From positions 1 through 34,157 of the forward strand of contig NZ_BKAJ01000147.1 of assembly GCF_007992495.1 (NCBI RefSeq): a stretch of 34,157 nt of DNA, given 5' to 3'. Below, in pieces: positions 24,035 to 32,100 of this stretch. The stretch is from Reyranella soli. Lineage in GTDB: Bacteria > Pseudomonadota > Alphaproteobacteria > Reyranellales > Reyranellaceae. The notes below the pieces were generated by a model. The model did not search any database. It was not told the origin of the DNA and saw only the letters and a list, made by a program, of their open reading frames with translations. Every line of letters begins with the position of its first letter. Position 1 is the first letter of the stretch. A program made the position numbers and the translations under genes.

Positions 24035-25128
24035 GCTGCAAGCTCCTGCTCGATGCCGGCCAAGGCGAGCCTGAGGAGCCGGCCGGGGCCCTTGGCCAGA
24101 AGATAGAGGAAGCCCGCGAACTCGGCGGCCGCCACGATGCCGTGATTGACGCCATCGACCCGGCTGTGCAGCGAGTAGAGCGGCGTGCCCTGCGGCGACA
24201 GGCGGATCACCAGGCCGTACGAGCGGGGCGGTGCCCACGGCTTCAGCACCCCCATCGTGCGCAGATGGGCGCCCTGCATGGGTTCGAGAAAGCTTTCGCC
24301 CGAGCGCAGCCGCGGAGCGATCCAGTGCTCGGGGGCGATTTCTTTCATCATGCGGCGGCGAAAGGCGTTTTCGCGCAGGACGAATTCCACCAGCTGCGTG
24401 CGCGCGGCGAACGCCGTGAGCCAGAAGCCGCCGCCCGCTGCGGCAACGATGCGCGAGGGATAGACGGGCAGGCGATCCAGCACGACACGGCGCTGGTCGC
24501 CCGGCCCGATGGCAAGGAGACGATGGCGCCAGCTCTCGGAGACCAGGGTGTCGGCGCCCGAGGCGCACGCGCCGAAGGCATATTCCAACCCGGCGACGCC
24601 TACGCGGGCCGCGCCGGTGCGCGGATCGAGAAAGACCACACGGCCACTCCAGCCACGATCCATGAGATCGTGGGTCCAGTGCGCCCACTCGTAACGACGC
24701 GAGCCATCGGTCACGGCAAGCCCTCCGTCCGACGCACAGCAGATTGCGTTGGCGGCATGAAATGGCGCGCCGCCGGCATCGACCCAGCGGCGGCCGTCCT
24801 CGGGGCCGCCCACGATGCGAACTTCCTCGCCGGCGAGGGCGATCGCGATGCCGCCGCGCGGCAGCGCGCACAACGCGGTGACGCTACGGTCGAACCGCGC
24901 GATCTCGGTCGATCCACCGTCGCCCATGCTCAGGATCCGGCCGCCGTCGACAACGAGGAGCGTCTTGCCGTCAGTGGCGATATCGTTGGCGTCCTCGAAC
25001 TGGCCGACGGTCTCGGCGCCCGCCAGGAGCTGATTGGGCTTCAACGCCCCGTCGAAGATCGGCACGGTGATCGCCGCGTCGCCACGACCGAGCACGCGGT
25101 CGCCGAAAGCCTTCAGGGTCGCGATCAT
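24031..25128 (-). CDS. Strictosidine-synthase/SMP-30-like beta-propeller protein, probably without a full metal site
   Basis: Protein of 365 residues in the six-bladed propeller superfamily of SMP-30, gluconolactonase and strictosidine synthase. It is a paralogue of the propeller fused to the permease upstream: both share a strand LVSESWRHRL / LFAETWGCCV, then LDRLPVYPSRI / MENLPGFPDNI, then a segment ending in VNHGIVAA / VNHPMITS. The positions that hold the metal ligands Asn and Asp in the partner (FPNGI, FPDNI) are YAFGAC and YPSRI here, so the site looks broken; an Glu-containing FEDANDI remains. No signal peptide is visible, so it is probably cytosolic. Overlaps (ATGA upstream, GTGA downstream) couple it to both neighbours. 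It may bind rather than hydrolyse the solute. Confidence 0.8.
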   Translation of the reverse strand: MIATLKAFGDRVLGRGDAAITVPIFDGALKPNQLLAGAETVGQFEDANDIATDGKTLLVVDGGRILSMGDGGSTEIARFDRSVTALCALPRGGIAIALAGEEVRIVGGPEDGRRWVDAGGAPFHAANAICCASDGGLAVTDGSRRYEWAHWTHDLMDRGWSGRVVFLDPRTGAARVGVAGLEYAFGACASGADTLVSESWRHRLLAIGPGDQRRVVLDRLPVYPSRIVAAAGGGFWLTAFAARTQLVEFVLRENAFRRRMMKEIAPEHWIAPRLRSGESFLEPMQGAHLRTMGVLKPWAPPRSYGLVIRLSPQGTPLYSLHSRVDGVNHGIVAAAEFAGFLYLLAKGPGRLLRLALAGIEQELAA

Positions 25129-27242
25129 GTGCCCTTTCCCCAGCGCCGATCGTATTGCACGAAGCCCGGATCGGCGCCGTCGAGTTTCAGCCGGCCGATC
25201 CGGTTGTTCTGGATCCCGCCGAGATAGAGATAACCTTTGTGCTCGCGCATCGAGGTGATCATGGGATGGTTGACGCCGGCCAGGTCCCAATAGGTCTCCA
25301 GGACCTCGCCCTTGCTGTTGAACCGCAGGACACAGCCCGTGTTGATGTTGGGAAAGAGCCACTCGTCGATCGGCACGCGCTTGGCCATGCGGCGCCGGAA
25401 GCCGGGCATGCGCCAAGCGAGGTCGAGCGCCGGCGAGCGCATGCCGACCATGGCGAGCCAGTAGTTTCCGTCGGAAGCAAGGTTGATGTTGTCGGGGAAG
25501 CCCGGGAGGTTCTCCATCACCATCTCGACCTGGCCCGTCTTCGGCCCGTCGAACCAATAGCGCTTGACGCAACAGCCCCAGGTCTCGGCGAACAGGATCG
25601 ACTGGCTACCGCGCTCGACGCAGATGCCGTTGGGGAATTTCAGGCCGCGCAGCACGGTGCGGGTGGTACCGTTCCGCGGGTCGTAGCAGACGATACGGCC
25701 GTTGCCGCGCGCCTCCAGACCATCGACCGGCCATTCGTGCATTTCGTAGCGCACCGTCGCCTCGGAGAAGAAGATGCGGCCGTCGTCGGCGATATCGAGG
25801 TCGTCGGCCAGGCGCAATCGGCTGTCGTCGTTGACCGAGCGCAGGCTGCGGTTGGTCTCGTCGGTCGCCTTCTCGACCTTGCGGTCGGGAGTGATGCGGT
25901 AAAGGCCCATGCCGCCGATGCAGACATAGAGGTTGTCGGACCGGTCGAACGCCATGCCGAGCGGCTGGCCGCCGATATGGGCGTACACCTCCATCTTCTC
26001 GTAGTCCGGCGGGAAGAAGCGGATGATGTCGCCGTGCCGCGACCCGGCATAGAGATTGTCGTGCCGGTCGAGGATGACGTCTTCCGGCGCCTCGATGCGT
26101 CCGAGCCCGATCAAGCTGACGCCGGACAGACGGTCGTTCTGTACGAAAGGCACGTTGCTGCCGACGCCGACCGGCTGAAGCCGTGGCATCTCGTGGAACG
26201 TCGGGCTGACATAGACCTTGGCGATGATGCGGTTGCGGTTCTTCAGCCAGCGGATATCGATCGTCGCGGCGACGAGGAGGATGCCGGCAAGAACCATGCG
26301 GTTGACACCGCCGCGCACCGACAGTGTCGTGAGCCCATTGGTGATCAGAAGGACGATCAGTGTGCCGACCAGCGCCCGCGCGACCGAGCCCCGGCCGCCC
26401 CCCAGGCTGATACCGCCCAGCACCGCCGCCGTCAGCACCGTGACCTCGAGGCCGACACCGACGTCGCCGCCCACCGTGCCGAGGCGCGCGGCGAAGAACA
26501 GCGCACCGACCGCGGTCAACGCACCGCTGGCGGCATAACAACGGGCGATGGTGGCGCGGACGGGAATGCCGGAATTGTAGGCCGAGCGCCGCGAGCCGCC
26601 GATCGCCGTGATGTGCCAGCCCGGCCGCAGCCTGGTCATGAAGACATGCCCGAAGATCGCCACGATGCCGTAAAGCACGGCAACGCTCGGCACGCCGAGG
26701 ATGTCGCCGCCGCCCATGAAGTTCCACAGCGGCGTATCGGGGAAGGCCGCCGCGATGGTGTTGGAATAGTCGAACAGCAGGAGATCGTAGGCCGAGCGAT
26801 AGATGATCAGCGTGATCAGGGTCGTGATGAAGGCGCGCAGCCTGAGATAGCCGATCAGAAATCCGTTGACTGCGCCTAGCAGGGCGCCGAAGGCAATCGT
26901 GATCACGACGACCGCCGGCACCGGCAACTCGAGCACATCGAGGCAGAAGAGCGCGCAGAAGTCCGTCAGGGCGAAGATCGAACCGACCGACAGGTCGATG
27001 CCGCCGACGACGATGACCAGCGCCATGCCGAGCACGACGAAGCCGATCTCGGCTGCCTGGCGGGCCGTGTCGGCCAGGCTCGCTGGCGACAGAAAGCCCG
27101 GGATTGCGCGGGTGAAGGCCACCGCCACGATCAGCAGGACGATGACGGGGATGGCCGTCTCGGTCCATCGCTTGGACAGGATCTCGCCCAGCAGGTGATC
27201 CGGCCAGAAACGATAGCGCAGGCGCAGAACGGCTTCTCTCAT
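25125..27242 (-). CDS. Fusion: CUT2 ABC permease plus C-terminal strictosidine-synthase/SMP-30-like propeller
   Basis: A continuous 705-residue protein. Residues from about 30 to 335 are an RbsC-like permease: several hydrophobic helices, VIVVGGIDLSVGSIFAL, LRLRAFITTLITL, and the cytoplasmic-loop region GGISLGGGRGSVARALVG. A short linker near 340-365 (KNRNRIIAKVYVSPTFHEMP) leads to a propeller to the end: RIEAPEDVILDRHDNLYAGS, FPNGICVE, LFAETWGCCVKRYWF, NLPGFPDNINLASDGNYWLA. Glu, Asn and Asp of these motifs match the calcium or zinc ligands of SMP-30 lactonases, so catalysis is possible. CUT2 permeases normally end in the cytoplasm, which would put the propeller on the inner face, acting on the solute as it arrives. 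I see no frameshift or stop at the junction. Confidence 0.9.
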   Translation of the reverse strand: MREAVLRLRYRFWPDHLLGEILSKRWTETAIPVIVLLIVAVAFTRAIPGFLSPASLADTARQAAEIGFVVLGMALVIVVGGIDLSVGSIFALTDFCALFCLDVLELPVPAVVVITIAFGALLGAVNGFLIGYLRLRAFITTLITLIIYRSAYDLLLFDYSNTIAAAFPDTPLWNFMGGGDILGVPSVAVLYGIVAIFGHVFMTRLRPGWHITAIGGSRRSAYNSGIPVRATIARCYAASGALTAVGALFFAARLGTVGGDVGVGLEVTVLTAAVLGGISLGGGRGSVARALVGTLIVLLITNGLTTLSVRGGVNRMVLAGILLVAATIDIRWLKNRNRIIAKVYVSPTFHEMPRLQPVGVGSNVPFVQNDRLSGVSLIGLGRIEAPEDVILDRHDNLYAGSRHGDIIRFFPPDYEKMEVYAHIGGQPLGMAFDRSDNLYVCIGGMGLYRITPDRKVEKATDETNRSLRSVNDDSRLRLADDLDIADDGRIFFSEATVRYEMHEWPVDGLEARGNGRIVCYDPRNGTTRTVLRGLKFPNGICVERGSQSILFAETWGCCVKRYWFDGPKTGQVEMVMENLPGFPDNINLASDGNYWLAMVGMRSPALDLAWRMPGFRRRMAKRVPIDEWLFPNINTGCVLRFNSKGEVLETYWDLAGVNHPMITSMREHKGYLYLGGIQNNRIGRLKLDGADPGFVQYDRRWGKGT

Positions 27243-27275
27243 CGAGGGACCTGTCGGGGCGTCGGTTAAGAAGAG

Positions 27276-27306
27276 GGGGTGCGGCAGGCGACGCCAGCCG
27301 CACCCC
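27276..27306 (-). terminator. Intra-operon hairpin after the binding-protein gene
   Basis: GGGGTGCGGC (27276-27285) pairs perfectly with GCCGCACCCC (27297-27306) around an 11-base loop that can pair further. On the minus strand it is followed by CTCTTCTTAA, a partial T-tract. It lies 17 bases past the binding-protein stop and 34 before the fused permease. Such hairpins commonly raise the level of binding-protein mRNA relative to downstream transporter genes. Confidence 0.65.
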
Positions 27307-27323
27307 GGAGCCCGATGTCGGCG

Positions 27324-28352
27324 CTACTGCTTCTTCAGCTGTTCGAGCTTCCAGCAGGTACCGTCGATGCCGGCATTGTCCTTGGTCACCGGAATGAGCG
27401 TCGTATAGATCGACCCTTTCGACGTGCCGGGCTTCATCCCCGACGACAGCAGCCATTTGATGATCGCGACCATGTCGCTCGCCTGGGTCGGCACATCGTA
27501 GGAAAGGTCGAGGTCGAAGGCGCCCGACTTCACGAGGTCGCAGGCGCCCTTCTGCTCGCCGCCGCCCGAGGTCGCGAGGAAGACCTTGCCGGTAAGCCCG
27601 GCTTCCTTCACGGCAGCGGCGGTACCGATATCCATGCCGTCCCAAAATCCGACGATGCCGCAGAGATCGGGGTGCTGCTTGAGGACGGTCTGGGTGATGG
27701 CCTTGGCCTTCGCGGCATCCCAGTCGGCGGCCTGGCTGGAAACGACCTTGACCTCGGGATACTTGGCCAGGACGTTCTCGACGCCCTTCAGCGTATAGGC
27801 GCTGGCCGCAGCCGACAGGGCGCCCTGGACGATGGCGATCTTGTTCGACTTGCCCTGGCAGGCCTTGACGACGGCTTCCGTGTCGCGCTCGCCGATCTCG
27901 ATCCAGTTGGCGCCGACGAAGGCCGAGGTGCGGTAGCTCGAGCCCATGTTGATCTGGATGATGTAGATACCTTCGGCCTCCGCCCGCTGCAGCAGCTTGG
28001 CGTAGGTCTGCACGTCGGGATTGTGAACGATGATGGCGGCGGGTTTCTCCGAGATCAGCGTCGTCACCGCCTGGGCCCCGGCGTTGGTGCTCCAGTTGGC
28101 GTCGCGGACGACGACCTTCATGCCATACGGCTCGAGGCCTCGCTTGACGCCGGCGAACCAGCCCTCGGTTAGGTCGAAGTTCATGGCCACCGGGACGTAG
28201 GCTACGGTCTTGCCCGCGAGTGCCTGCTTGAACGGACCCTGAAACGGCTCATCGAGTCCCTTCTGGGCAAAAGCCGGCGAGCCCGCGGCGCAGGCGAGCG
28301 CCGATGCGCCGGCCAGCCGACCGAGCCATTGCAACGTGCTGGATTTGATCAT
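27324..28352 (-). CDS. Periplasmic sugar-binding protein of a CUT2 ABC importer
   Basis: Solute receptor of the RbsB type (periplasmic-binding-protein family 4), 342 residues. The signal peptide runs about 1-29 (basic start, GRLAGASALACAAGSPAFA, cut before Gln30). The mature protein shows AYVPVAMNFDLTEGWFAGVKRGLEPYG, then LISEKPAAIIVHNPD, IYIIQINMGSS, VQGALSAAASAYTLKGVENVLAKYP, CGIVGFWDGMDIGTAAAVKEAG. The start ATG 28352 has GGAGGAA eight bases upstream; a longer in-frame start at 28448 would destroy the signal peptide. The ligand cannot be read from the sequence. Aromatic and Asp residues near the pocket fit a sugar or polyol. Confidence 0.93.
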   Translation of the reverse strand: MIKSSTLQWLGRLAGASALACAAGSPAFAQKGLDEPFQGPFKQALAGKTVAYVPVAMNFDLTEGWFAGVKRGLEPYGMKVVVRDANWSTNAGAQAVTTLISEKPAAIIVHNPDVQTYAKLLQRAEAEGIYIIQINMGSSYRTSAFVGANWIEIGERDTEAVVKACQGKSNKIAIVQGALSAAASAYTLKGVENVLAKYPEVKVVSSQAADWDAAKAKAITQTVLKQHPDLCGIVGFWDGMDIGTAAAVKEAGLTGKVFLATSGGGEQKGACDLVKSGAFDLDLSYDVPTQASDMVAIIKWLLSSGMKPGTSKGSIYTTLIPVTKDNAGIDGTCWKLEQLKKQ

Positions 28353-28369
28353 GATCTTGTTTCCTCCGT

Positions 28370-28399
28370 ATGTGCTTTCTTCGCATGTGCTGTCTTCGC
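28370..28399. repeat. 15-bp tandem duplication upstream of the binding-protein gene
   Basis: ATGTGCTTTCTTCGC (28370-28384) is followed directly by ATGTGCTGTCTTCGC (28385-28399), differing at one base. It lies just upstream of the Shine-Dalgarno sequence of the binding-protein gene, in the 64-base gap after the permease gene. It may be a slippage duplication; a regulatory role is speculative. Confidence 0.7.
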
Positions 28400-28416
28400 C
28401 GTGGCACGACCCGCGT

Positions 28417-29388
28417 TCAAATATCTCCTTGCTGCGCGGTTTCCTCATTGCGGGGATTGAGAAACGAATCGGCGATCACGGCGGCGAGGAGTACCACTCC
28501 CTTGACCAGATTCTGGCCGGAATAGGAGACGTCCATGATCGTCATGGCATTCAGCATGGTGCCGATCAGCAAGGTGCCGATCACCACGTTCAGGACGCCG
28601 CCGCGGCCGCCGGCCAGGCCGATGCCGCCGAGGACGACGACCAGGATGACGTCGTAGATGAGCGTCGAATTGTAGATGCGCGTCGGCATGCTGTTGACCG
28701 AGGCCGCGAGCACGAGGCCGGCGAGCATGCCGATCAGGGCGGCAAGGACGTACTGCAGGACGATCAGCGGGCGCGTCGGGATGCCCGAACTACGGGCGGC
28801 GAAGGGATTGTCGCCGATGGCATAGATGAAGGCGCCAAAGCGTGTTCGCCGCAGGAAGATCGCGACCACGATGCAAGCCCCCACGAACATCACGATCGGC
28901 ATGGGGATGCCGAGCACCGCGCCCTGGCCCAGCCCCTCGAAGCCTTCGAGGCCCGGGCTCCACTGCACGACGTCGAGCTTGAACAGCGCCGCCTGGCCCA
29001 GACCGGCCAGGAAGAGGCCGGACGCCAGGGTGGCGAAAAGCGAGGGCACTTCGGCGTAGGCGATCAGCCAGCCATTCACCAGTCCGAAGGCGAGCGTGAG
29101 AAGCGCCGCCAGCAGCAAAGCGTAGGACAATGAATGGCCGTCCTGCACGAGTTGCAGCACCACGCCGGGGGGAACCGCGAGAGCCGCGATGAGCGACAGG
29201 TCGATGCCCCGGCCGATCACGACGATCGCCATCGCAAGACCAAGGATTCCGAGAACAGCGACGTTCTGCAGAAGCGTCAGCATATTCGATGTCGTCAGGA
29301 AGCCCGGAAGGAAGACAGCAAAGCCCGCGAACAGAACGACGAATATCGAGAAGACGATGCCCTGTTGGGTGATCCGGAGCGGCTTCAT
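28417..29388 (-). CDS. Sugar ABC transporter permease (CUT2, RbsC-like)
   Basis: Inner-membrane permease of 323 residues, hydrophobic throughout with about eight to ten helices. It has the family motif VVIGRGIDLSLIAALAV and the loop GGIGLAGGRGGVLNVVIG that contacts the ATPase. It is the first gene of the transporter operon, so this importer has two permeases, this one plain and the other fused to a propeller; they may form a heterodimer. I start at ATG 29388 with AGAGG 11 bases upstream; GTG 29400 is an alternative. The 110-base gap behind it holds a weak TTGACT and a short palindrome ATCGC-T-GCGAT (29432-29442), possible promoter and operator elements. Confidence 0.93.
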   Translation of the reverse strand: MKPLRITQQGIVFSIFVVLFAGFAVFLPGFLTTSNMLTLLQNVAVLGILGLAMAIVVIGRGIDLSLIAALAVPPGVVLQLVQDGHSLSYALLLAALLTLAFGLVNGWLIAYAEVPSLFATLASGLFLAGLGQAALFKLDVVQWSPGLEGFEGLGQGAVLGIPMPIVMFVGACIVVAIFLRRTRFGAFIYAIGDNPFAARSSGIPTRPLIVLQYVLAALIGMLAGLVLAASVNSMPTRIYNSTLIYDVILVVVLGGIGLAGGRGGVLNVVIGTLLIGTMLNAMTIMDVSYSGQNLVKGVVLLAAVIADSFLNPRNEETAQQGDI

Positions 29389-29498
29389 TCGGCAGAACAC
29401 CTCTCGCCCGATCGCGGCACAACCTCAAGCAATCGCTGCGATGCAAATGCTCGCAGAACTGTCGATGTCGAGTCAATCCATCAGCGAGAGCGGCCCCG

Positions 29499-30983
29499 TC
29501 AGGAACTGCGCACGCGCTGCACTGCGTTCCGCCAGCCGACGTAGCGCCGATCGCGCGAGGCGGCGTCCTCCATCGGGCGGAAGGCGCGGTCGAGGGTCCA
29601 GGTCTTGGACAGGGCGTCGAGCGACGGCCAAAGGCCGGCGTGAAGACCAGCCAGGAAGGCAGCGCCCAACGCCGTAGTCTCTACCACCTGCGGGCGCTCG
29701 ACCTGCATGCCGACCGTGTCAGCCAAGCGTTGCATCAATGGATCGTTCACCACCATGCCACCATCGACCCTGAGCTCGTCGATCTGCGCGCCGTCGCCGC
29801 GAATGGCATCGACGAGATCGCGCGTCTGGTAACACACCGAGTCGAGGGTGGCGGCGGCGATCTCGGCTGGGCCGGTGTCGCGCGTGAGCCCAAGCAACGC
29901 GCCGCGCGCGCCGGCATCCCAGTAGGGCGCGCCCAGGCCGACGAAGGCCGGCACCATGTAGACGCCGTGATCGGGCTTGGCGTGGGCCGCGACCTGTTCG
30001 ACGTCGGACGACTTCGCGATCAGGTGCAGGCCATCACGCAGCCACTGCACGGCGGCGCCGGCAATGAAGATGCTGCCTTCCAGTGCATAGGTCCGCCGCC
30101 CGGCCAGCTGGTAGGCGATGGTGGTGAGCAGTCGATTGTGCGAGCGCACCGCGATGCTGCCGGTGTTCAGGATGGCAAAGCAGCCGGTGCCGTAGGTCGC
30201 CTTGACCATGCCCGGCTTCACGCAGGCCTGGCCCACCGTCGCCGCCTGCTGGTCGCCCGCCATGCCCAGCACCGGCACCGGCGCGCCGAGAATGTCGGCC
30301 ATGGCGACACCGAGCTCGCCCGAGCAATCGACGACCTTGGGCAGCAACGGCGCCGGTACGCCGATCAGCTTCAGCAAACCGGCATCCCAATCGCCGGTGT
30401 GGATGTCGAGCAGCAGGCTGCGGCTGGCGTTGGTGGCGTCGCTCGCATGCACCTTGCCGCCCGTGAGCCGCCACAGCAGGAAGCACTCGATGGTACCGGC
30501 CGCCAGCGCGCCCTTTTCCGCCGCCGCCCGGCTGCCGGCGACATGGTCGAGGATCCAGGCGATCTTGGTGCCGGAGAAATACGGATCGAGGATCAGGCCG
30601 GTCTTCGCCGTGACCTCGGCTTCGTGGCCGCCGCGCCTCAGCGCTTCGCAGCGGTCCGCCGTGCGGCGGTCCTGCCAGACGATGGCATTGTGGATCGGCT
30701 TGCCGGTATTGCGGTCCCACACCACCGTTGTCTCGCGCTGGTTGGTGATGCCGATGCCGGCCAGGGCCTTGGCGTCGAGCCTGGCCTTGGCGAGCGCCCC
30801 GCGGCAGACCTCGACGGTGGCCGACCAGATCTCCTCGGCGTCGTGCTCGACCCAGCCGGGCTTGGGGAAGATCTGCGGCAGTTCCTTCTGCGCGCTGGCG
30901 ACCGGCCGGCCGCCATCGTCGAACACGATGGCGCGGGTGCTGGTGGTGCCCTGGTCGATGGCCAGGATGTGCTTGGCGGCCAT
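29499..30983 (-). CDS. glpK: Glycerol kinase
   Basis: Phosphorylates glycerol to sn-glycerol 3-phosphate in the cytosol. The 494-residue FGGY kinase begins HILAIDQGTTSTRAIVFD, contains the glycerol-kinase signature PYFSGTKIAWILDHV, GMAGDQQAATVGQACVKPG with the catalytic Asp, ATYGTGCF, and the C-terminal FGGY motif LRVDGGMVVNDPLMQRLADT. No other glp gene is adjacent; the neighbours are a polyprenyl synthase 32 bases upstream and the sugar-type ABC operon downstream. It may therefore be cotranscribed with the polyprenyl synthase, or expressed alone. The purine run CAGGGG touches the ATG, which makes the start a little uncertain. Confidence 0.96.
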   Translation of the reverse strand: MAAKHILAIDQGTTSTRAIVFDDGGRPVASAQKELPQIFPKPGWVEHDAEEIWSATVEVCRGALAKARLDAKALAGIGITNQRETTVVWDRNTGKPIHNAIVWQDRRTADRCEALRRGGHEAEVTAKTGLILDPYFSGTKIAWILDHVAGSRAAAEKGALAAGTIECFLLWRLTGGKVHASDATNASRSLLLDIHTGDWDAGLLKLIGVPAPLLPKVVDCSGELGVAMADILGAPVPVLGMAGDQQAATVGQACVKPGMVKATYGTGCFAILNTGSIAVRSHNRLLTTIAYQLAGRRTYALEGSIFIAGAAVQWLRDGLHLIAKSSDVEQVAAHAKPDHGVYMVPAFVGLGAPYWDAGARGALLGLTRDTGPAEIAAATLDSVCYQTRDLVDAIRGDGAQIDELRVDGGMVVNDPLMQRLADTVGMQVERPQVVETTALGAAFLAGLHAGLWPSLDALSKTWTLDRAFRPMEDAASRDRRYVGWRNAVQRVRSS

Positions 30984-31015
30984 CCCCTGTTCTTAGCAGG
31001 TTTTGAGGCGCCCGC

Positions 31016-32035
31016 TCAGTGCGCCCGGGCGATGGCGAAGTCGACGGCCTCGAGCATGGCGGCCTTCAGCGGCTTGTCGGGGAACAGGCCCAGCGCATCG
31101 CGTGCCATGGCGCCATAGTGCCGGGCGCGCTCGAACGTGTCGGCGATGGCGCCGTGGCGGTCGAGCAACATCTTGGCCTGCTCGAGGTCGCCCTCGCGCT
31201 GGTCGAGCTTCTCGATGGTGCGCTTCCAGAACTCGCGCTCGACGGTGCGGCCGCGCAGGAAGGCCAGGATGATCGGCAGCGTGATCTTGCCTTCGCGGAA
31301 GTCGTCGCCCACCGTCTTGCCGAGCGTGGCCTCACGGCCGGCATAGTCGAGGGCGTCGTCGACCAGCTGGAAGGCGATGCCGAGATTCATGCCAAAGCTT
31401 TCCAGCGCCACCCGCTCCGGCCCGTCGCGGCCGGCCACCATGGCGCCGACCTCGGCCGCCGCCGCGAACAACTTGGCGGTCTTAGCCTTGATGATCTCGA
31501 GATAGGTCGCTTCCGGCGTGCTGGTATCGCGCTGGCTGACGAGCTGCAACACCTCGCCCTCGGCGATGGTCGAGGAAGCACGCGACAGCACGCCCAGGAT
31601 GTCGAGCGAGCCAACATCGACCATCAATTCGAAGGAGCGCGTGAACAGGAAATCGCCGACCAGCACCGAGGCCTTGTCGCCCCACACCGCATTGGCCGAG
31701 GGCTTGCCGCGCCGCAACGCGCTGACATCGACCACGTCGTCGTGCAGCAGCGTGGCGGAGTGGATGAACTCCACGCAGGTCGCGAGCTTGATATGGCGGT
31801 CGTCGGCATTGGCGTAGCCGCACAGCCGCGCGGCGGCGACCGTCAGCAACGGTCGCATGCGCTTGCCGCCCGCGCCGACCAGATGGTTGGCGAGCTCGGG
31901 GATCAGCGCCACCGGCGAGCGCATGCGGGCCAGGATCTCGCGATCGACCTGCGCCATGTCGTCGGCGCACAGCGCCAGCAGCGGCTCCAGGCTCGGCGAC
32001 TTGCGCTTGCCTTCCAGGGTGACGACAGTTGCCAT
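31016..32035 (-). CDS. ispB: Polyprenyl (probably octa- or decaprenyl) diphosphate synthase
   Basis: Trans-prenyltransferase that extends farnesyl or geranyl diphosphate with isopentenyl units, here most likely to make the ubiquinone side chain. The 339-residue protein shows GAGGKRMRP (IPP binding), the first Asp-rich motif LLHDDVVD (97-104), then GDFLFTRSFELM and the second Asp-rich motif QLVDDALDY (223-231), with KTAKLFAAAAEVGA between. I start at ATG 32035; a TTG at 32056 is in frame but unsupported. Chain length cannot be settled by eye. It is divergent from a TrmN6-like methyltransferase, an arrangement often seen in alphaproteobacteria. Confidence 0.93.
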   Translation of the reverse strand: MATVVTLEGKRKSPSLEPLLALCADDMAQVDREILARMRSPVALIPELANHLVGAGGKRMRPLLTVAAARLCGYANADDRHIKLATCVEFIHSATLLHDDVVDVSALRRGKPSANAVWGDKASVLVGDFLFTRSFELMVDVGSLDILGVLSRASSTIAEGEVLQLVSQRDTSTPEATYLEIIKAKTAKLFAAAAEVGAMVAGRDGPERVALESFGMNLGIAFQLVDDALDYAGREATLGKTVGDDFREGKITLPIILAFLRGRTVEREFWKRTIEKLDQREGDLEQAKMLLDRHGAIADTFERARHYGAMARDALGLFPDKPLKAAMLEAVDFAIARAH

Positions 32036-32053
32036 GTGCTGAGAATAGTCGCC

Positions 32054-32069
32054 CAACCAAGTTTGGTTG
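32054..32069. promoter_or_regulatory. 16-bp palindrome in the ispB/methyltransferase divergent gap
   Basis: CAACCAA and TTGGTTG flank a central GT, a perfect inverted repeat midway in the 65-base gap. A second small hairpin CGACA/TGTCG follows at 32073-32085. The palindrome could be an operator acting on both genes or part of a leader hairpin; its AACCAA core is also found in the inverted repeat at 17258-17291. Confidence 0.4.
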
Positions 32070-32100
32070 TTGCGACACGATGTCGTGACATGATCCCGAT

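Noticed and set aside
25155..26879. 574-codon open frame antisense to the permease-propeller fusion
   Set aside because: High-GC shadow frame; composition is Asp/Ala/Val/Arg-rich without domains, whereas the minus-strand frame has clear family motifs.
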